Under the pieces are notes generated by a model. It saw only the letters and a program-made list of their open reading frames with translations. It was not told the DNA's origin and did no database searches. Positions 41,574 through 50,238 of a stretch of 64,000 nucleotides of DNA are shown here, one piece after another. This DNA comes from Candidatus Cryosericum terrychapinii (GTDB lineage Bacteria > Caldisericota > Caldisericia > Cryosericales > Cryosericaceae), in NCBI RefSeq assembly GCF_003570925.1, contig NZ_QXIS01000006.1:1-64000 (forward strand), in the 5' to 3' direction. The first letter of the stretch is position 1, and every line of letters begins with the position of its first letter. Made by a program: the position numbers and the translations under genes.

Positions 41574-42122
41574 ACTTTCCTCCCCTCTAGGATGCGCCGC
41601 CAGCATCGAGAATGATGGCGACACTCGTGGACATAGGCCCACCCAGACTCTGATATACGCCGAACCTGTGACGATTATCCAATGTCGCCGGCTATAGAGG
41701 GCCTACCGCAGATTCTGGACAACTGAAGCGGGATGGGCTCCCCACGACGAACAGACTGTCCGCCGTGACGACAGAGAAGGCGTGACCAGTGAAGGAACAC
41801 TCCAGCAAACCTTCGATCATTGCTTACCATGCGTTCCCTCCTTTACGAAGCATGCGACAAAGCAGTTTCACGTTGACCACTCGAGATCACTACACAACAA
41901 TTATGAAACTTGCAACAATAATATCAAGTGCCTCATGCGGGCGGCTCGAAATCGCCTGCACATGAAGCCGCTTGGTTGCACTGCGCAGACATGCGTATGG
42001 CCAGCCTGCTGAGGTTTGTGTCTCAAGGGGCTGGCCACTGCACGATGGTATATGGAACAGAACCTTCTGCCGTCTGTTCCTGAATTGCTTGTAGAATGCC
42101 TACCCTAAGGATTTGTTGGGCT
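41574..42122. other. 549-bp gap between surface-protein and desulfoferrodoxin genes
   Basis: This AT-richer gap probably holds the long leader of the surface-protein gene. A minus-strand reading frame at 41675-41830 (51 residues) starts at an ATG with the perfect ribosome binding site AAAGGAGGG five bases ahead; its product is Arg-rich and unlike known proteins. A second frame, 41692-41820 (42 residues), is more protein-like but poorly spaced. Either could be a leader peptide or a small gene. Confidence 0.35.
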
Positions 42123-42512
42123 CTACACCAGCTTTTTGGACCAGAGCCCATGGACGTTGCAGTATTCCCTTACCTCAAGCAAGTCCTCGATGGCGTGGCC
42201 GATATGCAGTTCGGGCTTGTCTCCCGGATGCAGCGGTATTCTCATGACTTTACCGTCTTTCATGAATACTTCGATCCACTCGATGTAGTGTTTCTCTTCC
42301 ATCGGGTGTGGAACAGATCCGATTTTGATTACAGTTCCACGCTCTGCCTTTTCGACAACCGGCAGGTGCTTCTCGTTTCCTTCCTCAGTGGATTTTGCGA
42401 CCATCTTTGTCATTGGTTGTCCGCAGCAGACGAGTTCGCCCCCACCCTCATGGGTCACTTCAACTATGTTGCCGCAGATTTCGCACTTGTAGATCTCATA
42501 TTTCTGTGTCAT
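42123..42512 (-). CDS. dfx: Desulfoferrodoxin (2Fe superoxide reductase)
   Basis: The 129-residue protein reduces superoxide to peroxide in anaerobes. The N-terminal rubredoxin-like centre I is present as C10-x2-C13-x15-C29-C30. The C-terminal centre II domain has PHPMEEKHYIEWIEV (His ligands) and the final YCNVHGLW with Cys and His ligands of the active iron. Length and order are standard for 2Fe-SOR. AAGGAGGTAACGGA precedes the ATG at 42512. The same ribosome binding sequence and ATG occur again 72 bases upstream in frame (42584), giving a possible longer form with 24 extra residues. Confidence 0.92.
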   Translation of the reverse strand: MTQKYEIYKCEICGNIVEVTHEGGGELVCCGQPMTKMVAKSTEEGNEKHLPVVEKAERGTVIKIGSVPHPMEEKHYIEWIEVFMKDGKVMRIPLHPGDKPELHIGHAIEDLLEVREYCNVHGLWSKKLV

Positions 42513-42725
42513 TCCGTTACCTCCTTGGTTGAGGCCATCCTTCCCTCTCCATTCACCACAACAAAACTTGTACTTCTGCATCATTCCGTTACCTCCTTGT
42601 CTTCGGACGAATCGTGGGATCGCTCAATCCGTCCAGTGCCCAGTGTATCACTATTGTCCGGGAATTCGCCTCCTTTGGTGTCAAGTACCAGGGGGTTGCA
42701 GCGGCATGTGCGGGCCGCCGTTTGG

Positions 42726-44138
42726 CTACGTCGCCCCCGCCAGGCCGAATGCGGCGTGAACCGTGCGCACGGCCCGCTGAGCCTCTTTCTCGGTGATGAG
42801 GACTGAGATGTTGACTTCACTGGAGCCCTGGGCGATCATGAGCAGGTTGATGTTTTCGGACGCCAGGCAGGTGAACAGACGGGCGGCGACGCCGGGTGTG
42901 CCGCGCATGCCGTCACCCACTATGGCGACGATGGCGACATGCGGCGTGGCGGTGATGTCCCGGATGACCATGCTGCCGGCGAACTCCTTGCGCAGCAGCC
43001 TTGTCGCGCGTTCGGCGTCGGTCTGGGTCATGACCAGTGAGACATTGGCCATCGATGAGCTCTGCGAGATCATCAGGACGGGGAGCTGAGCAGCTGCAAG
43101 GAGGCTGAAGACTCTGCTGACGACATCTGACGTGCCGATCATCGCTGCTCCACCGATCGTCAACGCCGTGAGTTTCCGGATCGAGGTCACCGCCTTGACG
43201 GGACCCGCTTCGGGCGCGTCGGCACATACGATGGTGCCGGGAGACGCCGGCAGGAAGGCGCTTCGGATGCGAATTGGGATGCCGGCCTCCTGGACGGGCG
43301 CGACCGTCATGGGGTGGAGGACTTTGGCGCCAAACCAGGCCAGTTCCATGACCTCGCGATACGAAAGGGCCTGTACGCGGACGGCGTCCGGGACGAGCTT
43401 CGGATCGGCGGTCATAACGCCGTCGACTTCCTTCCAGATCCACACCTCGTCGGCGAGCAGGCATGCGCCCAGGATGGTGGCAGTGTAGTCCGATCCGCCT
43501 CTGCCGAGCGTCGTGATGACGCCTTCCTCGTTGGCTCCGACAAACCCGGTGACGACAGGGGTGAGTCCACGGTCCAGCAGAGGCGTCAGCGCGCGTGGAA
43601 TGGTTTTCCGGGCGATGTCCAGCAGAGGCACGGCGCTACCGAACGTGTCGTCGGTCACGATCCCCGCCTCACCGCCGGTCAGCGACCTGGACGTCAGGCC
43701 CGCCGCACGAAGGGCCGCAGACATGATGGGGGCGGAGCAACGCTCGCCAAACGAGACGATGAGATCACGCGAACGGGGCGTGAGTTCGTGCAGCATGGCG
43801 ACGCCCGCCAGTGCCTGCCTGAGTGACACAAACAGTGCATGTTCTTCGTCCACGACCGGCTGAACGGCCATCGCAGGGGACGAGCTGAAGACCGTCTGGA
43901 TCGCGTCCTCGTGCCGTCTCTCGAGGAGGTCCACTGCCTGAGCGACCTCGTCGCCATGGCCCTGGCGAGCCTGCTCGGCCAGGTCGAGGAGTCCGTCGGT
44001 GACGTCGGCCATGGCGGAGACCACGACGACGGCACGGGTGTTCTTGTGTGCCGTCTGCACGACCAGCTGGGCCGAGTGCATGATGGCCGCGGCGTCCTGC
44101 ACGAGGACGCCGCCAAATTTCATCACGATGGTCTTCAC
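42726..44138 (-). CDS. lysC: Aspartate kinase
   Basis: The 470-residue protein phosphorylates aspartate, the first step to lysine, threonine and methionine. It starts VMKFGGVLVQD (the kinase motif, usually KFGGTSV), has a central GRGGSDYTATILG segment, EVDGVMTADPKLV, and two C-terminal ACT domains (MISQSSSMANVS and MIAQGSSEVNIS) for feedback control. No homoserine dehydrogenase domain is fused. GTG at 44138 overlaps the asd stop (GTGA), so the two are translated together. Position next to asd supports the call. Confidence 0.93.
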   Translation of the reverse strand: MKTIVMKFGGVLVQDAAAIMHSAQLVVQTAHKNTRAVVVVSAMADVTDGLLDLAEQARQGHGDEVAQAVDLLERRHEDAIQTVFSSSPAMAVQPVVDEEHALFVSLRQALAGVAMLHELTPRSRDLIVSFGERCSAPIMSAALRAAGLTSRSLTGGEAGIVTDDTFGSAVPLLDIARKTIPRALTPLLDRGLTPVVTGFVGANEEGVITTLGRGGSDYTATILGACLLADEVWIWKEVDGVMTADPKLVPDAVRVQALSYREVMELAWFGAKVLHPMTVAPVQEAGIPIRIRSAFLPASPGTIVCADAPEAGPVKAVTSIRKLTALTIGGAAMIGTSDVVSRVFSLLAAAQLPVLMISQSSSMANVSLVMTQTDAERATRLLRKEFAGSMVIRDITATPHVAIVAIVGDGMRGTPGVAARLFTCLASENINLLMIAQGSSEVNISVLITEKEAQRAVRTVHAAFGLAGAT

Positions 44139-45211
44139 AGAAGACTCTTCGCCGCCAGTAGTTCGGCGGTCAGGACGGCGTTGCCCGCGGCGCCGCGGAT
44201 GGTGTTGTGGGACAGGACCGTGTACTTGATCCCCGTTGCGAATGCGGGATCGCTGCGGACGCGCCCGACCACGGCCGCCATGCCATGGGCTCGTGCCGGT
44301 TCGCCCGCCAGACGGTCGAGGCGCGGCTGGGGACGGTCAGACTCGGAGCGCACGATGATGGGGTGGTCGGGAGCCGTGGGGAGGTGCAGGCGCTGGGGTT
44401 CTCCCTGGAAGCTGCGCATGACGCTCTCAACCTCTTCGGGGGAAGCGGGGCGGTCGAGTTCCACCAGAACGGACTCGGTGTGTCCCTCCAGCACCGCGAC
44501 GCGATTGCACGAAGCGCTCACGGGGATGTCCGCCGGCTGGAAGGTCCCGTCCAGCCAGGAGCCCAGCATCTTCCGGGTCTCACACTCCATCTTTTCCTCT
44601 TCGCCTTTGATGTATGGGATGAGGTTGTCGACGATGGCCATCGAAGGCACCCCGGCATACCCGGCGCCCGACAGGGCCTGCATCGTCACGACGACGACCC
44701 GTCGAATACCGAACGCCAGCTGGAGAGGCTTGAGCGAGAGGACCAGTCCTGCGGTGCTGCAGTTGGGGCCGGTGACGATGAATCCTCGCTTGCCCCCCTT
44801 ACGCTGTACGGACAATGCTTCCAGATGGTCGGCGTTGACCTCGGGTACGATGAGTGGGACGTCCCCGTCCATGCGGTGTGATGCAGAGTCGGCGACGACC
44901 GCCATCCCTGCGTCCGCAAGCGACCGCTCGACGGGGCCGGCAACGTCGCTGGGCAGCGCGGAGAAAGCCAGTGTGGCGCCGGTTGCGGCGATGGCCTCGG
45001 CCGTACAGGCAAGGATGGTCATGCTGCGCGCGCGGGCCGGAATGTCTCCCTGGATGTACCAGCGTGCGACGTCCCTGTACTGCTTGCCGGCCGACCGTTC
45101 ACTGGCAGCGACGCCGACCAGCTCGAACCAGGGGTGGTCCGACAGCATCGCGACGTAGATCTGACCGACCATCCCTGTTGCTCCACACACAACTGCTTTC
45201 GTTCGTTCCAT
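44135..45211 (-). CDS. asd: Aspartate-semialdehyde dehydrogenase
   Basis: The 358-residue protein makes aspartate semialdehyde from aspartyl phosphate with NADPH. The nucleotide-binding start is AVVCGATGMVGQIYVAML, and the catalytic cysteine lies in GPNCSTAGL (residue about 150). SGAGYAGVPSM and the late LSHNTIRGAAGNAVLTAE match the archaeal/fungal-type Asd group rather than the E. coli type. GAGGGGACAACG is the ribosome binding site, and a near-consensus promoter lies 58 bases upstream. It forms an operon with lysC. Confidence 0.93.
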   Translation of the reverse strand: MERTKAVVCGATGMVGQIYVAMLSDHPWFELVGVAASERSAGKQYRDVARWYIQGDIPARARSMTILACTAEAIAATGATLAFSALPSDVAGPVERSLADAGMAVVADSASHRMDGDVPLIVPEVNADHLEALSVQRKGGKRGFIVTGPNCSTAGLVLSLKPLQLAFGIRRVVVVTMQALSGAGYAGVPSMAIVDNLIPYIKGEEEKMECETRKMLGSWLDGTFQPADIPVSASCNRVAVLEGHTESVLVELDRPASPEEVESVMRSFQGEPQRLHLPTAPDHPIIVRSESDRPQPRLDRLAGEPARAHGMAAVVGRVRSDPAFATGIKYTVLSHNTIRGAAGNAVLTAELLAAKSLL

Positions 45212-45268
45212 CGTTGTCCCCTCGTTTACGAATCCCCCAGGGCTTGCGCCGCCGAGGAGTTGAGAGGT

Positions 45269-45296
45269 AGCGTAGCGGAGCGGACGTTTCTGTCAA
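45269..45296 (-). promoter_or_regulatory. Promoter of the asd-lysC operon
   Basis: On the minus strand a perfect -35 TTGACA (45296-45291), 16 bases and TACGCT (45274-45269) lie 58 bases before the asd start. No lysine riboswitch is recognisable in the short leader. Confidence 0.65.
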
Positions 45297-45333
45297 GCGC
45301 AAACTGCGTCAACTGTCTCTCATTCTCCGAGTC

Positions 45334-45401
45334 TGTTACACTTCGGGACAGAGACCCCCTTGCCTTGAACAAAAGGGCTCGGGGGGTTCCAAAGTGTAAC
45401 A
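45334..45401. repeat. Dispersed repeat copy 2
   Basis: TGTTACAC (45334-45341) and GTGTAACA (45394-45401) form exact inverted ends of a 68-bp element between asd and pyrE. On the minus strand it reads GTTACACTTTGGAACC, matching copy 3. It also carries ACAAAAGGGCTCGGGGG (45369-45385), found inverted at 19562-19578. Confidence 0.65.
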
Positions 45402-45450
45402 CTCTCAGACAAATGCGTTCAGGAGAAGCATGTCTGGATTTCGCGGCAGG

Positions 45451-46023
45451 TCAGGCATTCCCCCTGCTGCCGGGTTTCACCCAAGGGATACCCTGTTTGC
45501 AGAGCGGGCAGTCATCTGCGGGCCAGGTCTCGATGGTGAGGCGGACGGCGCTCCAGACAGGATACTGGATGAGTTCGGCGCTGCGGTTGACGATGCACGC
45601 GATGCCGACGACCTCGCCGCCACATTCACGGATGACCTTCGCGGTTTCCTCCGAAGACTTGCCGGTCGTGACGACGTCTTCGCTGATGATGCACCGCGTT
45701 CCTTCGGCGATGGCGAACCCACGGCGCAGGGACATGACGCTGTTCTCGCGTTCCACGAAGATGCCGGGCTTGCCCAGCTGACGCGCCAGCTCATACGCAA
45801 CGATGATGCCACCCATGGCGGGCCCTACGATGAGGTCGAAGGGTACCGGGCGAAACTGCTCGGCCGCGACTGCCAGAACGCGGGCCGCACGGTCTGGGTA
45901 CTGCAGGAGTCTCGCGCATTGGACGTAGCGATCGCTGTGCCTGCCGGACGAGAGCAGGAAATGCCCCTGGAGCAGGGCTCCGGTTTCCTTGAGTTCGTTC
46001 AGAACCAGTTCGTCAGTTGTCAT
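45451..46023 (-). CDS. pyrE: Orotate phosphoribosyltransferase
   Basis: The 190-residue enzyme makes orotidine monophosphate from orotate and PRPP. The PRPP motif is [13 protein letters not shown] (about 118-130), and [31 protein letters not shown] complete the family pattern. It is the last gene of the UMP operon; GGAGGAGAAT is its ribosome binding site. The short gap to pyrD is filled by part of a dispersed repeat. With pyrF present upstream, the last two steps of UMP synthesis are encoded by separate genes. Confidence 0.93.
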   Translation of the reverse strand: MTTDELVLNELKETGALLQGHFLLSSGRHSDRYVQCARLLQYPDRAARVLAVAAEQFRPVPFDLIVGPAMGGIIVAYELARQLGKPGIFVERENSVMSLRRGFAIAEGTRCIISEDVVTTGKSSEETAKVIRECGGEVVGIACIVNRSAELIQYPVWSAVRLTIETWPADDCPLCKQGIPWVKPGSRGNA

Positions 46024-46034
46024 ATTCTCCTCCT

Positions 46035-46075
46035 GAGAGTGTTACAGTTTTGGAACCGTCCCGAGAATGTTACAG
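46035..46075 (-). repeat. Dispersed repeat copy 3, forming the end of pyrD
   Basis: The minus strand reads CTGTAACATTCTCGGGACGG and continues TTCCAAAACTGTAACACTCTC. It matches copy 1 (6024-6047) at 23 of 24 bases. It supplies the last codons and the TAA stop of pyrD and reaches to the ribosome binding site of pyrE. Confidence 0.7.
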
Positions 46076-46959
46076 ACGGTAGCGAGGCTGGTCAGGTGCT
46101 CGTCTGCGCGGTAGCGTTCCAGACCGTCCACGATGTCGAGCATGGCGGTCGGTTTGACAAAGGTTGCGGTGCCGACCTGCACCGCGGTGGCGCCTGCCAT
46201 GATGAACTCGAGCGCGTCCTGCCAGGTCGCGATGCCACCGATGCCGACGACCGGGATGTGGACGGCGTTGGCTACCTCCCAGACCATGCGCAGGGCGATG
46301 GGCTTGATGCACGGACCGGACAGACCGGCAGTCACATTGTCGAAGACAGCCTTGCGAGTGTGAATATCGATTGCCAGGGCCTTGAATGTGTTGACCAGCG
46401 AGACGGCATCGGCTCCCGCCCGTTCGCAGGCAACGGCCATTGCCGTGATGTCTTCGGCGTTGGGAGACAGTTTGACCATGAGCGGCTTGGCGCAGACAGG
46501 CCGGACAGCGGCTACAACACTGGCGGCTACGTCACACTTGATGCCGAAGGCCATGCCGCCTTCGCGCACATTGGGACAGCTGATGTTGAGTTCGATGATG
46601 TCGACGCCATCGGCACCCGAGACCAGACGGACACCTTCGACGTATTCCTCCAGGTCGCCGCCGCCCACGTTGGCAATGATGGCTGTGCCCAGCGTACGCA
46701 TGCGCGGCAGCTCGCGCTCCAGGAAGACGGGGATGCCCGGGTTCTGGAGCCCCACCGAGTTCATCATGCCGGCGGGCGTCTCCCAGACGCGCAGACCAGG
46801 GTTGCCCTCGCGTGGATGAAGGGTCAGACCTTTGGTGCAGATGCCTCCCAGCCTGCTGACGTCGAAAAACTCGCTGTACTCGGCGCCAAAGCCAAAAGTG
46901 CCGGACGCTGCGATGACAGGATTCTTGAGCGTGACGCCGCACAGGGTTGTCTCAAGCAT
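46042..46959 (-). CDS. pyrD: Dihydroorotate dehydrogenase, catalytic subunit (class 1B)
   Basis: The 305-residue flavoenzyme oxidises dihydroorotate. Blocks ASGTFGFGAEYSEFFD, LQNPGI, ELNISCPNVREGG and GGIATWQDALEFIMAGATAVQVGTA match the class 1B catalytic subunit, which works with the PyrK electron-transfer subunit encoded just upstream. GGAGGTGATCTGGC precedes the ATG, which overlaps the end of pyrK. The final residues CNILGTVPKL are encoded by a dispersed repeat element, so the C-terminus was probably replaced or extended by the repeat. Confidence 0.93.
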   Translation of the reverse strand: MLETTLCGVTLKNPVIAASGTFGFGAEYSEFFDVSRLGGICTKGLTLHPREGNPGLRVWETPAGMMNSVGLQNPGIPVFLERELPRMRTLGTAIIANVGGGDLEEYVEGVRLVSGADGVDIIELNISCPNVREGGMAFGIKCDVAASVVAAVRPVCAKPLMVKLSPNAEDITAMAVACERAGADAVSLVNTFKALAIDIHTRKAVFDNVTAGLSGPCIKPIALRMVWEVANAVHIPVVGIGGIATWQDALEFIMAGATAVQVGTATFVKPTAMLDIVDGLERYRADEHLTSLATVCNILGTVPKL

Positions 46960-47704
46960 GCCAGATCACCTCCGCTGCGTCAAACACCGGACCGTCGGCA
47001 CAGACGCGCTTGTTGCCGAGGACCGTCGCACACGAACAGACCAGGCAAGCGCCGACGCCGCACGCCATATGTGCTTCGAGAGAAGCCTGGCAGGGGGCGC
47101 CGGCTTCAGCGCACAGGTGTGCCACGCGCGCCATCATGGGCATGGGTCCACATGTCACCACCATGTCATATATATGTGGGTCAAAGATCTCGGTACAGAA
47201 TCCCCTGGTGCCGTCACACCCATCTTCCGTTGCGATTCGTACGTCCATGCCGAGGTCCGTGAATTGGGCAACCGCGTAGGGGGTGCTCTTGAAGCCCGCG
47301 ATGACGGTGACGTCACCGGGAGGCAGCGTGCGTGCAAGGCAGAACATGGGGGCAATGCCGATGCCGCCGGTCACAATGGCTATCCTTCCGCGCAGTTCCT
47401 CGGTGTGGAAGCCGTGTCCGAGCGGTCCGGTCAGTGCCACCGTGCCTCCTTGCTGGAGGTGCGACAGCAGTTCGGTTCCCCTTCCGCGCACCTGGTAGAG
47501 GAAGCTGACGGTGTCCTCGTCTACGCTGTGGACGCTGATGGGGCGTGCCAGCAGCGGTTCACGTTCCCAGGCGCGGACCATGTAGAATTGACCGGGGGTG
47601 CCGCCGGTCGTGGTCGCGACAGTCAGACGGTAGACGTCGTCGGTCAGGTGTTCCTGCGAGAGGACCGTCACCCCTTCCACGTGTGCAGGCGACGGGACGG
47701 TCAC
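46952..47704 (-). CDS. pyrK: Dihydroorotate dehydrogenase electron-transfer subunit
   Basis: The 250-residue protein carries electrons from dihydroorotate oxidation to NAD+. FAD binding is indicated by YMVRAWEREPLLARPISVHSV and LTGPLGHGF, NAD binding by VTGGIGIAPMF, and the 2Fe-2S cluster by the C-terminal CGVGACLVCSC with a later Cys. The GTG start lies in the GTGA overlap with pyrF and the gene overlaps pyrD by 8 bases, giving tight coupling of both subunits. Confidence 0.92.
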   Translation of the reverse strand: MTVPSPAHVEGVTVLSQEHLTDDVYRLTVATTTGGTPGQFYMVRAWEREPLLARPISVHSVDEDTVSFLYQVRGRGTELLSHLQQGGTVALTGPLGHGFHTEELRGRIAIVTGGIGIAPMFCLARTLPPGDVTVIAGFKSTPYAVAQFTDLGMDVRIATEDGCDGTRGFCTEIFDPHIYDMVVTCGPMPMMARVAHLCAEAGAPCQASLEAHMACGVGACLVCSCATVLGNKRVCADGPVFDAAEVIWHA

Positions 47705-48576
47705 GTCTGCAACTTGGCCACGGCCGCGCGGATATCATCCCGCATGCGTTCCGCTTCGGCCCCAGCACAGTCGTCGAAGTGTGCAGCACCAGCCTCCTGC
47801 TTCTTCCACGCCAGCAGGATGCCGCGACTGGAGTTGACGATACCGCCATTGCCATTTGTGAGATATAGCGCAACGTCTGCAGCCGTGCCGCCTTGAGCGC
47901 CGTAGCCGGGGACGAGGAAGAAGACAGTGCTCAGCTGCTGTCGCAGAACCTGTGCCTCCTCCACGTGGGTACAGCCGACAACGCCTCCGACACTGCTGTA
48001 GCCGCAGGTGCCGATGGTGTGTGCCCCAAGCTCGGCGACGCGCCGGCCGACCTCGGTGTAGACGCGGGCGCCGGACTTCTGTTCGAGATACTGGATGTCG
48101 ACGGCCCCCGGATTGCTGGTGCGGATGAGGACAAAGAGGCCCTTGTCGTGGTCCTGGACCCAGGGCAGCCAGGGTTCGATGCTGTCCATGCCCATATACG
48201 GCGAGAGGGTCACATAGTCGGCCTCGAACTCGCCCTCGAAGTGAGCCTTGGCATACATCTGGGCGGTGGCGGCGATGTCGCCGCGTTTGATGTCCGCGAC
48301 AGCGATGCAGCCCTTGCCGCGGATGTATTGCAGCGTCCTGGCATAGGCGCGCAGCCCCTCCAGCCCCAGTGCCTCGTAGTAGGCGATCTGCAGCTTGAAG
48401 CATGCGCAGCTTGGTATCGTGGCGTCCACGATACGCCGGTTGAACTGAAACAGGGCCTCGCCGGGACCCGCGAACCCTGCGCGGAACTCCGACGGCAGAT
48501 AGTCGAGCGACGTATCCAGGCCGACGCAGACGGGGCCGCGCGTCGCCACGGCATCAAACAGCTTGTCGACGATCAT
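47701..48576 (-). CDS. pyrF: Orotidine 5'-phosphate decarboxylase
   Basis: The 291-residue protein makes UMP. It belongs to the longer PyrF subgroup (type 2), with GLDTSLDYLP at the start, ACFKLQIAYYEALG, and the catalytic VADIKRGDIAATAQMYA. The C-terminal FLVPGYGAQGGTAADV binds phosphate. CCAGGAGGCACGCCA gives the start, and the gene overlaps pyrC by 4 bases and pyrK by 4 bases in the operon. Confidence 0.93.
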   Translation of the reverse strand: MIVDKLFDAVATRGPVCVGLDTSLDYLPSEFRAGFAGPGEALFQFNRRIVDATIPSCACFKLQIAYYEALGLEGLRAYARTLQYIRGKGCIAVADIKRGDIAATAQMYAKAHFEGEFEADYVTLSPYMGMDSIEPWLPWVQDHDKGLFVLIRTSNPGAVDIQYLEQKSGARVYTEVGRRVAELGAHTIGTCGYSSVGGVVGCTHVEEAQVLRQQLSTVFFLVPGYGAQGGTAADVALYLTNGNGGIVNSSRGILLAWKKQEAGAAHFDDCAGAEAERMRDDIRAAVAKLQT

Positions 48577-49799
48577 TGGCGTGCCTCCTGGTTCGATGTG
48601 GTGTCATCATAGACGATTTCCCCCGCCTTGATGGTCATGATCACGCGGCCGATTAGCGTCTGGCCGTTGAATGGGGTGTTGTGCCCCTTGCTTGCGAATG
48701 TCGTTGCGTCGACTGTCCACGGCGTGTTGAGGTCGACGAGCACGAGGTCCCCATCGTAGCCGGGGGCGATGCAGCCCTTGTTCAGGCCCAGGATGCGTGC
48801 CGGATTCCTGCTCATGAGCTCAGTAAGCCGTGCGAGCGTGATGTGTCCTGGGCGGACCAGCGCCGTGGTGCAGACGCCGAAGGCGGTCTCCAGACCTACC
48901 ATGCCGGGAGCGCCGGCAGCTTTGTCATCCGCCGTGTGGGGTGCGTGGTCGGTGGCGATGGCATCGACCCACCCCTGTTCCACGGCATGGATCAGGACGT
49001 CTACATCCTGCTGTGTCCGCAGTGGGGGGTTGACGCGGTAGTTGGTTGCGCTGGTCAGTGCCAGATGGTGCGGGGTCACCTCGCAGGTCACCGCCTGCCC
49101 TCGTTCCTTGGCTGCGATGACGGCGCGCATGGAGCCTTCGGTGCTCACGTGTGCGATGTGCAGACGACAGCCGGCTGCGCGCGCCAGCTCGATGTTGCGG
49201 TGCGTCATCAGATCTTCGGCCAGACGATAGTCGGTGCCAGAGAGATTCATGTCTTCGCAGTGGCACATGACCGTCAGGCCCAGCCTTGCGGCGGCTGTCA
49301 TCGCCTGCAGCATGACGCGGGCGTCCATGACGTCATGTCCGTCATCACTGATGATGCGCACGGAATGACCCAGGGCCTCGAGGTGGTCGACTGTCACGCC
49401 GTCCATGTTCTTCGTGATGGAGGCGCACTGGTGCACGTTCACGAGGCCGATGGAAGCCGCGCGGTCCAACACGTCCTGCACCTGAAGTCTGCTGCTGATG
49501 ACAGGCTTCGTGTTCGCCATGAGGTTGACGGCCGTATAGCCACCACGCACGGCTGCATGGCTTCCGCTTGCCAGGTCTTCCTTGTGCGTCAGTCCCGGGT
49601 CGCGGAAATGCGCGTGCAGATCGCAAAAAGCAGGCAGGCACGTAAGCCCGCCCGCTTCGAGTGCGGCACCATCAGAGGAGAGTCCCCTCCCAACGGCGGT
49701 GGTGACACCACTCCGGACAAGGATATCCATTACTCCGTCCTGGACGGAATCGACCACATGTGCCCCGCGTATCAGCAGTGATTTGGTGTCAGAAGTCAT
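48573..49799 (-). CDS. pyrC: Dihydroorotase
   Basis: The 408-residue zinc amidohydrolase closes carbamoyl-aspartate to dihydroorotate. DLHAHFRDPGLTHKED gives the first metal-binding motif, then the central HCEDMNLS and HIAHVST, and IATDHAPHTADDK supplies the catalytic Asp. The long type I dihydroorotase layout fits. GGACTGAGGAACA precedes the ATG. It lies between pyrI (six bases away) and pyrF (4-base overlap). Confidence 0.93.
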   Translation of the reverse strand: MTSDTKSLLIRGAHVVDSVQDGVMDILVRSGVTTAVGRGLSSDGAALEAGGLTCLPAFCDLHAHFRDPGLTHKEDLASGSHAAVRGGYTAVNLMANTKPVISSRLQVQDVLDRAASIGLVNVHQCASITKNMDGVTVDHLEALGHSVRIISDDGHDVMDARVMLQAMTAAARLGLTVMCHCEDMNLSGTDYRLAEDLMTHRNIELARAAGCRLHIAHVSTEGSMRAVIAAKERGQAVTCEVTPHHLALTSATNYRVNPPLRTQQDVDVLIHAVEQGWVDAIATDHAPHTADDKAAGAPGMVGLETAFGVCTTALVRPGHITLARLTELMSRNPARILGLNKGCIAPGYDGDLVLVDLNTPWTVDATTFASKGHNTPFNGQTLIGRVIMTIKAGEIVYDDTTSNQEARQ

Positions 49800-49805
49800 T
49801 GTTCC

Positions 49806-50237
49806 TCAGTCCTTGCCGACCGTGTAGATTTCGTCGCAGTACTGGCAGCGGTACTGGCCGAGTTCACGGTTCACCAGTGTGAAGACCTGCGGTATGTACT
49901 TCTCGACGGAGGTGATGCAGCGCGGGTTCTTGCACTTGATGATGTCCTCGACGCGCTCGGGCAACTCGGGCTTCACCTTGCGCACGATGTGTTCGTCTTC
50001 GATAACGTTGACGGTGACGTTCGGATCGATGAGCGCCAGCATCGTGACATCGAAGTCGACGTTGTTTTCGATCTTGATGATGTCCTTGCGTCCCATGTGT
50101 GTGCTGGCCGCGTTCATGATGAGGGCGACCGAATAGTCGGCCTTGTCCAGGCCCAGCTGATAGAACATGCGGATGCCCAGGCCTGCATGGATGTGATCGA
50201 TGACGATGCCGTTCTTGATGCTCGTGATGGTCAACAT
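49806..50237 (-). CDS. pyrI: Aspartate carbamoyltransferase regulatory chain
   Basis: The 143-residue protein binds nucleotides and controls PyrB. Its N-terminal allosteric domain starts [20 protein letters not shown], and the zinc domain has CKNPRC and CQYC cysteines (four ligands) near the C-terminus. The ATG is one base after the pyrB stop (TGAGATG). The presence of PyrI means UMP synthesis here is expected to be feedback-controlled at the enzyme level. Confidence 0.93.
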   Translation of the reverse strand: MLTITSIKNGIVIDHIHAGLGIRMFYQLGLDKADYSVALIMNAASTHMGRKDIIKIENNVDFDVTMLALIDPNVTVNVIEDEHIVRKVKPELPERVEDIIKCKNPRCITSVEKYIPQVFTLVNRELGQYRCQYCDEIYTVGKD

Positions 50238-50238
50238 C

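Noticed and set aside
45430-47262. 610-codon plus-strand frame across pyrE and pyrD
   Set aside because: It covers two well-defined enzymes on the other strand and has no ribosome binding site or motif.
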